Shown here piece by piece: positions 14,134 through 21,690 of a DNA stretch of 56,055 nucleotides; within the stretch, counting starts at the first letter, position 1, and each line of letters opens with the position of its first letter. Made by a program: the position numbers and the translations under genes. Where the stretch lies: NCBI GenBank assembly GCA_018335655.1, contig JAGXRX010000050.1, forward strand, positions 1 to 56,055, in the 5' to 3' direction. The notes beneath the pieces are model-generated. The model searched no databases. It saw only the letters and a list, made by a program, of their open reading frames with translations, and had not been told where the DNA came from. This DNA is from Erysipelothrix sp. Its GTDB lineage: Bacteria > Bacillota_I > Bacilli_A > Erysipelotrichales > Erysipelotrichaceae.

Positions 14134-17106
14134 TTAAGGTGTTGGAGTCGGGTCTGGAACCGGTACAGCATAGACTAGCGTAATATTCTTTTGTTTTGAG
14201 GTTTCAATTGAACTGGTTGAAACACCATTGACAAGAACATCAGTGATAATGCTAATTCCGGAGACATTACTCGATGCATCACTAATATTGACGAACCCTC
14301 GAAGTGGCCATGTGTTATAAGCGTAGTTTCTAGTTTGACCAATGAGAGGTGTCAAATCAACAACTCTCTCTAAGAAAGTTACAGTGATTGGTGTTGCACG
14401 GATGTCGTTGACATGCATGTTTGTGTTAATAATATTGCTTGGATTAAAAGCTGTGATTTTTCCAACATTTGCTGGTTGTGCAGCTTGTGTTGTGGAATAA
14501 GTAATTTGCGTAAGATTTAGAGTTTGCACCCATGTTCTGAACTGTGACACTGCTTGATTAACCCAGTTTGGAACTGTAAGAATATTAGGATCTGCAAGTG
14601 CTACGTTTTGACATACCACATTGGAGCGTTGATCAAGATAGTATTCATAAGCATAGAATCCACAAACTTCTAAAGTGCTGCCAGTCATATTTGTAAGTGG
14701 AATTTGAATCGTAGGAGTATTGGAAACATAGATTTGAGCTTCACCATTAATAACAACACGTGCAGCGTACACAATTGGTCCACGAATCCATGATAATGAG
14801 AATAATCGAGTTCCAGTTGCTTTTGCTTCTTGTGTTGGGGTAATAAGTTCCATTTCATAAGTTTCTGATTCGCGAATCGTAGCGAGTTCATCAGGATATG
14901 GCGTCATTTGAATGGTAACAGTTTGTGAGACGGTTGTTCCAACGCTAGAAGATGTGAAACCTGTTAAATTTGAAGGAGTAGGGAATGGCACTGATACAGT
15001 ATTTGCGCCTGTATCTTTTACAAGTCCTGATGCTATATAGGCCGGATTTAAGTTCGCAGTTGGTGTTAAATAAGGTTGTGGTCCTAAGATGTGAGTAATT
15101 GGTACTACAGTATCTGGTTGTCTTAGAATTGGGTAGTTACTTTGTACACGACCTACTGAATCCATAAGTAGATTTACAATTCGACCACGATAGTTTTGCG
15201 CGATAATTGCTGAGGTCATATAAGTATTACGTCCTGCAACAGCTTTATCAAAGCCAACCCAAACCGTTGACACATATTTAGTATTACCAACAACTACCCA
15301 GTGTTCTTTTGCGGATCCTTCTGGAATACCATATTGAACACCTTCAGGTCCGTAGTTAGTTGTACCGGTTTTACCATAAGCAACATAAGCAGTACGACGA
15401 TATTGAGTCATACCATTAGGATAACCACCATAAATGGCATCGTTCATGAGTGTCATTGTTAAGAATGCCGCTGCTGATGAAACAACTCGAGTTTTTGCAT
15501 ATTGAGGTACTAATGGGTCTGAACCGTCTCTAAACTCAATTCTTGAAATTGTATGAGGTTGGATATACTGACCATCATTAAATATGGCTCCATAAGCTGC
15601 GTTAAGTTGCATTGGAGAAGCAACAAAATTAGATCCACCAAATGCAAAGCCTAAATCATATAAGCTAGTTGTTGTATTCATTCCAATGGAGTTAAGATAG
15701 TCGACAACACGACGTGCTCCAATTGTTTGCGTAATACGTTCTAAATATTGGTAAGCAGGAATATTCATCGAATTTGCGAAGGCACTACGAATGGTCATTT
15801 CACCACGATAACGTCTGTCAAAGTTGCGTAGAATAAATGTAGTACCAGCAATAAGGATAGGTTCATCCTTAGTAACTTCGGCTGTTGAAATGTTTAGATG
15901 TTCAAAGGCAAGTGGATAAGTAAGAATACCTTTAGCGGTAGATCCTATTTGCTGTCTAGCGTCAGTAGCACGATTTAATAATCGCTCTCCATTGTAATCA
16001 CGACCACCCATGACACCAACGACTTGCCCAGTAGTATGATCCATAACAACGCCAGATACTTGAAGTAAATCATCAATGAATTCGAAGTTTACGTTACCAT
16101 TTTGAATATCATCAATTTGCTGTTGAATAACTGGTTGCATGTAAGTGTAAATATTCATCGGAGTATTATAAGGATCTTTTCCTGTTAGGACAATAACTTC
16201 CTTAACAACAGTATCGATATATGCTTGGAATGGTCTACCATCAATAGTAGTTTTTCCAGCTAATAGGTTTTCAAGAGGAATGTTTTTAGCATCTTGTTCT
16301 TCTTGTTCAGTAATGTAACCGTGACGACGCATTTGAAATAATACAGTATTACGACGTGAGGTTGCTTGTTCTAAATTATTGTAAGCATTAAATGTTGTAG
16401 GAGCATTAATGACTCCTGCAAGATATGCTGCTTCACTTAGAGATAACTCTTGGGTTGATTTTCCAAAATAATACTGTGCAGCAGTTTCAATACCACGTGA
16501 AGATGGAACACCATAGTTAATGCGATTAAGATATAGTTCTAGAATTCTTCGTTTTGGCATACTAGCATCTGCTTCAAGAGCTAGTGCAATTTCTTGCATT
16601 TTACGCTCAATAGTAACTGGTGCAAGAGCATCTTCTGTTTCAAAATATGTTCCTTTAACCAGCTGCATGGTAATGGTTGAACCACCTCCTGCAGAGAATC
16701 CAGATGATCCAGTAATGATACCTCTTAAGTTACCAAATAATGCAAGAGAAAAACGAGGGATATCAAACCCTCCATGAGTAAAGAAGCGTGAATCCTCAAT
16801 AGCTATGAATGCATCGATAACGACTTGAGGAATTTGGTCATATGTAATGTTCTCTCTTAAGTGTAATCCAATATCTGCAATCAAATCACCATTGATATCA
16901 TAGATTTTACTTGATTCAGCGTTATTGAAGTTATCCACCTCAAAGACTGGCTTATCTTCAAGCATGGAAGAAACAATTAGAATTGTCATTCCACTTCCTG
17001 CTAAAAAAGCTGCAACAATCATTGTAAGTAGAAATGATACTAACGTAATAAAAATATGTCGTTTTGGTTTTTTAACTCTTAAGCTTTTTTTAGTATTGTT
17101 TTTCAT
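14134..17106 (-). CDS. ponA: Class A penicillin-binding protein (PBP1A type) with PASTA-like C-terminus
   Basis: A 990-residue bifunctional peptidoglycan synthase. A cytoplasmic basic tail and one membrane segment (about 17-48) are followed by a GT51 glycosyltransferase domain with IEDSRFFTHGG (catalytic Glu104), GGSTITMQLVKG and RRILELYLNRINYG. The transpeptidase domain has STAK (389-392, Ser389 nucleophile), SMN (446-448) and KTG (579-581). After about residue 840 there is a PASTA-like repeat starting VPNWVNQAVSQF, then a further beta-rich extension and a Pro/Thr-rich tail. AAGGAG precedes the ATG at 17106. It follows recU with a 17-base overlap, as in Bacillus recU-ponA. Confidence 0.95.
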   Translation of the reverse strand: MKNNTKKSLRVKKPKRHIFITLVSFLLTMIVAAFLAGSGMTILIVSSMLEDKPVFEVDNFNNAESSKIYDINGDLIADIGLHLRENITYDQIPQVVIDAFIAIEDSRFFTHGGFDIPRFSLALFGNLRGIITGSSGFSAGGGSTITMQLVKGTYFETEDALAPVTIERKMQEIALALEADASMPKRRILELYLNRINYGVPSSRGIETAAQYYFGKSTQELSLSEAAYLAGVINAPTTFNAYNNLEQATSRRNTVLFQMRRHGYITEQEEQDAKNIPLENLLAGKTTIDGRPFQAYIDTVVKEVIVLTGKDPYNTPMNIYTYMQPVIQQQIDDIQNGNVNFEFIDDLLQVSGVVMDHTTGQVVGVMGGRDYNGERLLNRATDARQQIGSTAKGILTYPLAFEHLNISTAEVTKDEPILIAGTTFILRNFDRRYRGEMTIRSAFANSMNIPAYQYLERITQTIGARRVVDYLNSIGMNTTTSLYDLGFAFGGSNFVASPMQLNAAYGAIFNDGQYIQPHTISRIEFRDGSDPLVPQYAKTRVVSSAAAFLTMTLMNDAIYGGYPNGMTQYRRTAYVAYGKTGTTNYGPEGVQYGIPEGSAKEHWVVVGNTKYVSTVWVGFDKAVAGRNTYMTSAIIAQNYRGRIVNLLMDSVGRVQSNYPILRQPDTVVPITHILGPQPYLTPTANLNPAYIASGLVKDTGANTVSVPFPTPSNLTGFTSSSVGTTVSQTVTIQMTPYPDELATIRESETYEMELITPTQEAKATGTRLFSLSWIRGPIVYAARVVINGEAQIYVSNTPTIQIPLTNMTGSTLEVCGFYAYEYYLDQRSNVVCQNVALADPNILTVPNWVNQAVSQFRTWVQTLNLTQITYSTTQAAQPANVGKITAFNPSNIINTNMHVNDIRATPITVTFLERVVDLTPLIGQTRNYAYNTWPLRGFVNISDASSNVSGISIITDVLVNGVSTSSIETSKQKNITLVYAVPVPDPTPTP

Positions 17107-17674
17107 GTTGCTCCTTAATCCATTGTTGAACATGTGGTAAATAATCGATAGGGGGTGTAAACCCATTCTGTATTATAGCACATTCTGATTCAAACCATGC
17201 TAGTGAGATTGAACGACGTGTTGTAGTTTTGAATTCTTGATCGAATTTTTCAAAAGGTACGAAAAAGGTTAAGTCATGGTTAATAAAGCGTATAATAAGA
17301 AATGCACAACCTTGATGCTTAACGACACTTCTTAAGTGTTCAATCTGATGAAGATGAATTCTCCCAAAAGAGAAGCGATGTAAGTCAGTGACTTCCTTTG
17401 CTTCAAAATCAATGTATGTACCTCGATAGATACCATTGTAATCAGTTGTAGATGGTGTTTTGTAATAAGCTTCAGTAATCTTTGCTTGATTACGTGAAGG
17501 ATATGAAACAGATACAACTTGCACAGGTGTTGGTTTCTTATGAACATTTGCAATTTCATGAACACGATAGTACTCATTTGTTATATTTAAGTCATGTTCG
17601 AGAGACATTCCACGGTTTTTTGTAGAAACTCCTTGAGATTGCAATGATTTTTTCTTCGTTGGGTATTGAATCAT
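17090..17674 (-). CDS. recU: Holliday junction resolvase RecU
   Basis: A 194-residue Firmicute Holliday-junction endonuclease. The protein starts MIQYP, aligning with Bacillus RecU, whose start is MIRYP, so this ATG is secure. The conserved core reads NRGMSLEHDLN, HKKPTPVQVV, and STTDYNGIYRGTYIDFEAKE, the last holding catalytic acidic residues and the lysine. HQIEHL follows. The ATG has no Shine-Dalgarno sequence and lies six bases after an extended -10, predicting a leaderless mRNA. The downstream PBP start is embedded in its 3' end. Confidence 0.96.
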   Translation of the reverse strand: MIQYPTKKKSLQSQGVSTKNRGMSLEHDLNITNEYYRVHEIANVHKKPTPVQVVSVSYPSRNQAKITEAYYKTPSTTDYNGIYRGTYIDFEAKEVTDLHRFSFGRIHLHQIEHLRSVVKHQGCAFLIIRFINHDLTFFVPFEKFDQEFKTTTRRSISLAWFESECAIIQNGFTPPIDYLPHVQQWIKEQHEKQY

Positions 17675-17680
17675 GGTATC

Positions 17681-17689
17681 ATTATATCA
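17681..17689 (-). promoter_or_regulatory. Extended -10 promoter giving a leaderless recU mRNA
   Basis: On the minus strand TGA precedes a perfect TATAAT (17681-17686). Six bases separate it from the recU ATG at 17674. No ribosome site can fit between them. Confidence 0.75.
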
Positions 17690-17723
17690 AATCTATGTGG
17701 TATGTCTCAATATGCATGATGAC

Positions 17724-17752
17724 TTGCAATAAATGATGATATTTGACATAAT
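17724..17752 (+). promoter_or_regulatory. Promoter of gpsB
   Basis: TTGCAA (17724-17729), 17 bases, and CATAAT (17747-17752) with an extended TGA before the -10. It is divergent from the recU promoter about 40 bases away. Confidence 0.7.
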
Positions 17753-17770
17753 TATCAGAGGAGTTTAATC

Positions 17771-18082
17771 ATGAATGATAAATTGAAACAAAATCCAGAA
17801 TCGATTCTGAATAAGCGGTTTAACGTCGATTTTAAAGGGTATTCGCCTTTAGAAGTTGACAGTTTTTTAGATGATGTTATGCATGATTATGCTCATTATG
17901 AATCGTTGATTGCAACACTTGTGAACAAAGTAGAGTTGTTGGAAGAAAGTTTGCATTTGTATCAACAAAAGCTTCTTGAATCAAACACAACTATTGCCGC
18001 ATTAAAGGACTCTGAGAATGCTCCACCTAGTGATGTTTTAAAAAGGTTGGCGCGTCTTGAATCTTTATTAGAGAAAAAATAG
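17771..18082 (+). CDS. gpsB: GpsB/DivIVA-family cell division protein
   Basis: A 103-residue coiled-coil protein of the GpsB family, which links septal and peripheral wall synthesis by binding class A penicillin-binding proteins. The N-terminal lipid-binding DivIVA motif is present: NKRFNVDFKGYSPLEVDSFLDDV. It is followed by a heptad-rich coiled coil (about 35-80) and a short C-terminal helix, LKRLARLESLLEKK. The ribosome site is AGAGGAG. Its position next to recU-ponA and rnpB is the same as in Bacillus, and the neighbouring PBP1A is its expected partner. Confidence 0.92.
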   Translation: MNDKLKQNPESILNKRFNVDFKGYSPLEVDSFLDDVMHDYAHYESLIATLVNKVELLEESLHLYQQKLLESNTTIAALKDSENAPPSDVLKRLARLESLLEKK

Positions 18083-18085
18083 TAT
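18057..18085 (+). promoter_or_regulatory. Candidate promoter of RNase P RNA inside the gpsB end
   Basis: TTGAAT (18057-18062), a 17-base spacer and TAGTAT (18080-18085). It overlaps the last codons of gpsB and would start transcription close to the P1 helix. Confidence 0.4.
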
Positions 18086-18436
18086 TTCTGACATCCGGAC
18101 AATCGCTGCCTTAGGGTAGAGGAAAGTCCATGCTCGCACCATCTGTGACGATGGTAGTGATTGTGCTAAATGAAACCATAAATTTAGGCAGAGACATCTG
18201 ACGGCTGGTTGATCTTCTAAGTGGAAACATATGAAGTAAACCTGTAAAAGTGCCACAGTGACGTAGTCCTTTAAGAAATTTTAGGAGTGGAACGGGTAAA
18301 CCCCACAAGCGAGAAACCCAAATTTGGTAGGGGAACTTTCAATCACGAATCGAAGTGAGCGAAAGACACGAAAGTGTAGATAAATGATTGTCCACGTTAA
18401 CGCGTGACAGAACATGGCTTATAGGATGTCAGTCCT
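18086..18436 (+). ncRNA. rnpB: RNase P RNA, class B
   Basis: The catalytic RNA that removes 5' leaders from tRNA precursors. The terminal P1 helix pairs CTGACATCC (18088-18096) with GGATGTCAG (18424-18432). The universal core GAGGAAAGTCCATGCT follows at about 18119-18134, and its partner segment with ACAGAACATGGCTTAT lies near 18407-18422. The class-B loop GCGAGAAACCCAAATTTGG, followed by TAGGGGAAC, lies at about 18309-18337. The RNA is somewhat shorter than the Bacillus one. Its position between gpsB and downstream wall/lipid genes is conserved. Confidence 0.96.
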
Positions 18437-18473
18437 TGTTTTTATTGATTAAGGGGGAGATGGGAAAGTACAA

Positions 18474-19361
18474 ATGGACCGTATTGCTTCAATCTTCAAA
18501 CAGCAGCGTGAACTTCTAGGATTATCCTTAGAAGACTTAAGTATCAAAACTAAACTTTCAATTTATCAACTTCAAGCAATAGAAGCAGGAAAAATTGAAT
18601 TTTTTAAAGACGACATTACGTATTTTCCGTTTATGATTCGTTTTGTCGCCAATACATTGCAAATTGACTATGACTCCATTAAACCTGATGTTGAGCAAAT
18701 CATTGCCACTTTTCATAACACACAAGCATTAAAGAAAGTGCAACAGCGTGAGATCATTAATCATAGTGTTAAGCAAAAAACGAATAAGCTTGGTTTAAAG
18801 AAGAAAAAATCGATTGATTATACATTTATTTCGTTAATGTTGTTATTAGCAACACTTGTAATAGCATTGGTTATTACATTCTTTACTGTGATACTTCCAA
18901 GACTTTCACAAGAACCTAAAACAGATAATCCACAAGTTGAACTACCTAATAACCCTAATGATGATGTTGATGAAGAACCAACTGATCCTGTAGACCCAGA
19001 AATAGTTCTAGCGATTAGTGAAGTAACATATAACACTTATACAATCTCAAATTTTGATCCTCAAACAAAGGTTACATTTAAAGTAGTGCCTGTTATTAGA
19101 CAAGCATGGATTCGATTTGCACTAAATAATACTGTTTTAACACTTCCTGCTACCGCAATATATCCTGTAGGTCAAGAAGTTATTCTAGAGCACTTACCAA
19201 CACCCGACGATGAGATAAATATTCGGGTAGGAGATATGGTTGCGAATAATGTTGAGTTTTTCATTAATGATGTAAAGATTATTTTAAATGCTCGTTTTAA
19301 TACACGAGCAAGCAATGGAGGCAATGCGGGTGCATTGACCTTTAAATTTATAGGAGAGTAA
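18474..19361 (+). CDS. rodZ: RodZ-like helix-turn-helix membrane protein
   Basis: A 295-residue bitopic protein. Residues 1 to about 75 form a Cro/CI-like HTH domain (FKQQRELLGLSLEDLSIKTK, then QLQAIEAGK), as in RodZ, which binds MreB. A basic stretch precedes one membrane segment (about 121-142), then an outside part with an acidic Pro-rich linker and a beta-rich domain resembling DUF4115. It precedes pgsA, cinA and recA, exactly as Bacillus rodZ does. GGGGGAG is the ribosome site. It is likely a shape-determination scaffold in the elongation machinery. Confidence 0.88.
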   Translation: MDRIASIFKQQRELLGLSLEDLSIKTKLSIYQLQAIEAGKIEFFKDDITYFPFMIRFVANTLQIDYDSIKPDVEQIIATFHNTQALKKVQQREIINHSVKQKTNKLGLKKKKSIDYTFISLMLLLATLVIALVITFFTVILPRLSQEPKTDNPQVELPNNPNDDVDEEPTDPVDPEIVLAISEVTYNTYTISNFDPQTKVTFKVVPVIRQAWIRFALNNTVLTLPATAIYPVGQEVILEHLPTPDDEINIRVGDMVANNVEFFINDVKIILNARFNTRASNGGNAGALTFKFIGE

Positions 19362-19362
19362 C

Positions 19363-19956
19363 ATGAATTTACCAAATAAACTTAGTCTGTTTCGAATGGG
19401 GTTAATTCCACTTATTGTGTTAATTAAGGTTTTTCCTTATGCACAATTTAATTATGTTGTGCCTGTTTTCGATTTTGGTGGATATAGTTTATCATTACTC
19501 AACATTGTTATTCTTGTGTTATTTGTTATAGCATCACTTACTGACTATGTTGATGGATACATAGCTCGTAAATATAACCTAATTACTACATTTGGAAAGT
19601 TTATTGATCCTATTGCAGATAAACTACTTGTTACAACGATGTTTATTCTGTTTGCAGTTGATGGAATCGTACCTATTGTTGTTGTATTGATTATGTTATG
19701 GCGTGATATTTTAGTTGATGGTTTGCGAATGATTGCTTCTTCAGAAGGAATTGTTATGTCTGCTGGTTACTTAGGTAAACTTAAAACTGTTCTTCAAATG
19801 TTAGCTATTATCGTAATTCTACTTAACAATCTACCATTTGAAATGATTGCATTTCCAATGGCTAACTTTCTTTTATGGTTTGCTCTTGTTGCTTCAGTGT
19901 TATCTGGGATATCCTATTTCATTCAAGGAAAAGCAGTTCTACTTAACTCAAAATAA
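19363..19956 (+). CDS. pgsA: CDP-diacylglycerol-glycerol-3-phosphate 3-phosphatidyltransferase
   Basis: A 197-residue integral membrane enzyme that makes phosphatidylglycerol phosphate. It starts with NLPNKLSLFRM, typical of PgsA. The CDP-alcohol phosphotransferase motif is complete: DYVDGYIARK followed by TTFGKFIDPIADKLL, giving the D-G-x2-A-R-x8-G-x3-D-x3-D pattern that binds metal and CDP. GGAGAG is the ribosome site. Its stop overlaps the next start in TAATG. Confidence 0.97.
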   Translation: MNLPNKLSLFRMGLIPLIVLIKVFPYAQFNYVVPVFDFGGYSLSLLNIVILVLFVIASLTDYVDGYIARKYNLITTFGKFIDPIADKLLVTTMFILFAVDGIVPIVVVLIMLWRDILVDGLRMIASSEGIVMSAGYLGKLKTVLQMLAIIVILLNNLPFEMIAFPMANFLLWFALVASVLSGISYFIQGKAVLLNSK

Positions 19957-20432
19957 TGACAACACTCCACGATTTATGTATTAAGCATCAAATAACATTA
20001 GCGTGTGCTGAAAGTATGACTGGGGGAGCATTTAGTGCTTCAATTACTCAAATTGCTAACGCATCACGCTATTTTTTAGGTGGTATTGTTACTTATTCTA
20101 CTCAAAGCAAAATTGATTTACTCAATATTCCTAAAGAGTTGATTGAAGAACATTCTGTCTACTCACTTGAATGTGCTGAAGCAATGGCTTTAGGAGTAAA
20201 GCAAAAATTTAATTCACAGTTAAGCATTGCGATAAGTGGTGAAGCAGGACATCACTTGATTGATGATTATCAAGATCGTCTTATATATTCATGCATTGTA
20301 TTTAATGATAGAATTGAATTGTTTAAGGATTCATGTTCTGGTTTGCGTAATGTTATAATAAGGGAGAGTGTTGAATTGCTTCACCAACGTTGCATTTCAA
20401 TCATAGAAAGAGGATACAATGGTAAAGAATGA
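19956..20432 (+). CDS. pncC: CinA C-terminal-domain protein (PncC-like), divergent
   Basis: A 158-residue protein matching only the C-terminal amidase domain of CinA, which deamidates NMN in characterised members. The N-terminal half of full-length CinA is absent. The first motif, CAESMTGG with catalytic-type Ser20, and GGIVTYS are intact. The third motif, usually a Gly-Ile-Ala-Gly-Pro run followed by Gly-Gly, reads [13 protein letters not shown], so the Pro and following glycines are missing. Activity is therefore uncertain. There is no Shine-Dalgarno sequence; the start overlaps the pgsA stop, suggesting coupling. It lies before recA as in Bacillus and Streptococcus. Confidence 0.82.
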   Translation: MTTLHDLCIKHQITLACAESMTGGAFSASITQIANASRYFLGGIVTYSTQSKIDLLNIPKELIEEHSVYSLECAEAMALGVKQKFNSQLSIAISGEAGHHLIDDYQDRLIYSCIVFNDRIELFKDSCSGLRNVIIRESVELLHQRCISIIERGYNGKE

Positions 20433-21411
20433 TGCAGCTTTAGAAGAAACCCTACGTGCCATAGAAAAACAATATGGCAAAGGATCTATTATGAAACTTG
20501 GCGATCGTGCTCAAGTTGATGTAGATTCTATTTCTAGTGGTTCTTTAACAATCGACGTAGCATTAGGAGTAGGTGGTTATCCTAAAGGCAGAATTATTGA
20601 GATTTATGGACCTGAATCAAGTGGTAAAACAACTTTAGCACTTCATGCGATTGCTGAAGTTCAAAAACGTGGTGGCAAAGCTGCATTTATTGATGCAGAA
20701 AATGCGATTGATCCAATGTATGCTAAAAACTTAGGGGTTATGATTGATGATTTGATTCTTTCACAACCAGATTCTGGTGAACAAGCACTAGAGATTACCG
20801 AAATGCTTATCAAATCAGGAGCATTTGATTTAGTTGTTATTGACTCAGTTGCTGCACTTGTCCCTCAAGCTGAACTTGATGGTGAAATGAGTGATGCTCA
20901 CATGGGACTTCAAGCTCGACTCATGTCAAAGGCAATGAGAAAATTGTCTGGTGTTATGAATCGCTCAAGCACAACAGTCATCTTTATTAACCAACTTCGT
21001 GAGAAGATTGGGGTTATGTTTGGAAACCCAGAAACAACACCTGGTGGTAAAGCATTGAAGTTCTATGCGTCAATTCGTATTGATGTAAGAAAAAGTGAAG
21101 CCATTAAACAAGGTACTGAAATTCAAGGAAACAAAGTTAACGTTAAAATTGTAAAAAACAAAGTAGCACCTCCATTTAAGGTTGCGGTTATCGAAATCAT
21201 TTACGGTGAAGGAATTTCTAAAACAGGGGAACTCATTGATCTTGGAGTTGAACATGACATTATTGCGAAAGCAGGTGCATGGTTCTCCTATAAAGGTGAA
21301 AAGATTGGACAAGGACGTGAATCGGTCCGTCAATTCCTTAAAGATAATCCAGCAATTGCTAAGGAAGTTGAAACAGAAATTAAACAGCGAATTTTGAATA
21401 ATAAAGCTTAA
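20419..21411 (+). CDS. recA: Recombinase RecA
   Basis: A 330-residue RecA. The Walker A motif is GPESSGKTT, followed by the catalytic Glu96-type region FIDAENAID, Walker [11 protein letters not shown], loop L1 around [20 protein letters not shown] and loop L2 [17 protein letters not shown]. The C-terminal acidic tail is short. AGAGGA precedes the ATG at 20419, which overlaps the end of pncC by 14 bases, so recA is cotranscribed with the cinA-like gene. No SOS-box-like sequence was recognised near it; an internal promoter cannot be excluded. Confidence 0.98.
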   Translation: MVKNDAALEETLRAIEKQYGKGSIMKLGDRAQVDVDSISSGSLTIDVALGVGGYPKGRIIEIYGPESSGKTTLALHAIAEVQKRGGKAAFIDAENAIDPMYAKNLGVMIDDLILSQPDSGEQALEITEMLIKSGAFDLVVIDSVAALVPQAELDGEMSDAHMGLQARLMSKAMRKLSGVMNRSSTTVIFINQLREKIGVMFGNPETTPGGKALKFYASIRIDVRKSEAIKQGTEIQGNKVNVKIVKNKVAPPFKVAVIEIIYGEGISKTGELIDLGVEHDIIAKAGAWFSYKGEKIGQGRESVRQFLKDNPAIAKEVETEIKQRILNNKA

Positions 21412-21424
21412 ATGATTAATTAGA

Positions 21425-21456
21425 AAATACTTCGTAAATTAGTGAAGTATTTTTTT
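21425..21456 (+). terminator. Terminator of the rodZ-pgsA-pncC-recA operon
   Basis: AAATACTTC (21425-21433) pairs with GAAGTATTT (21444-21452), followed by a run of T to 21456. Confidence 0.85.
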
Positions 21457-21498
21457 ATGTAGTTGTTTTATTAATTTTATTATCTGTATCTAAACTGC

Positions 21499-21526
21499 TT
21501 GGGAAACTAAAAATTACTTTTATAAT
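21499..21526 (+). promoter_or_regulatory. Distal candidate promoter of the HD-GYP gene
   Basis: TTGGGA (21499-21504), a 16-base spacer and a perfect TATAAT (21521-21526). If used it gives a leader of roughly 160 bases. The 21412-21690 gap holds this, the recA terminator, a second promoter at 21615 and a small hairpin at 21650-21664. Confidence 0.4.
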
Positions 21527-21614
21527 TTGTCGACATGCATAAATATTGATAGTTCTCAAGCCCAGTCATCCATAGGACAACACTTGGTTAAACATTTAAA
21601 TTTATCTAAAAATA

Positions 21615-21643
21615 TTTACAGAATGAATATTACAATATATTAT
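21615..21643 (+). promoter_or_regulatory. Proximal candidate promoter of the HD-GYP gene
   Basis: TTTACA (21615-21620), 17 bases, TATTAT (21638-21643); each hexamer is one base from consensus. The predicted leader would begin at a small hairpin, AGCAA (21650-21654) with TTGCT (21660-21664). Confidence 0.5.
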
Positions 21644-21690
21644 TAAACTAGCAATTTTCTTGCTTAGATATCATTAAAGTGGGAATGAAA

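Noticed and set aside
14685-17140. Open frames opposite to or out of frame with ponA and other long genes
   Set aside because: They are shadows in other frames, without ribosome sites or recognisable protein features.
21520-21600. Reverse-strand reading of about 25 codons resembling the tail of a coding gene, considered a transposase relic
   Set aside because: It is too short, has no start or repeats at its ends, and I could not match it to a transposase family by motif.
21526-21650. Possible cyclic-di-GMP riboswitch before the HD-GYP gene
   Set aside because: The conserved core bases and paired helices of GEMM-type aptamers are not visible.
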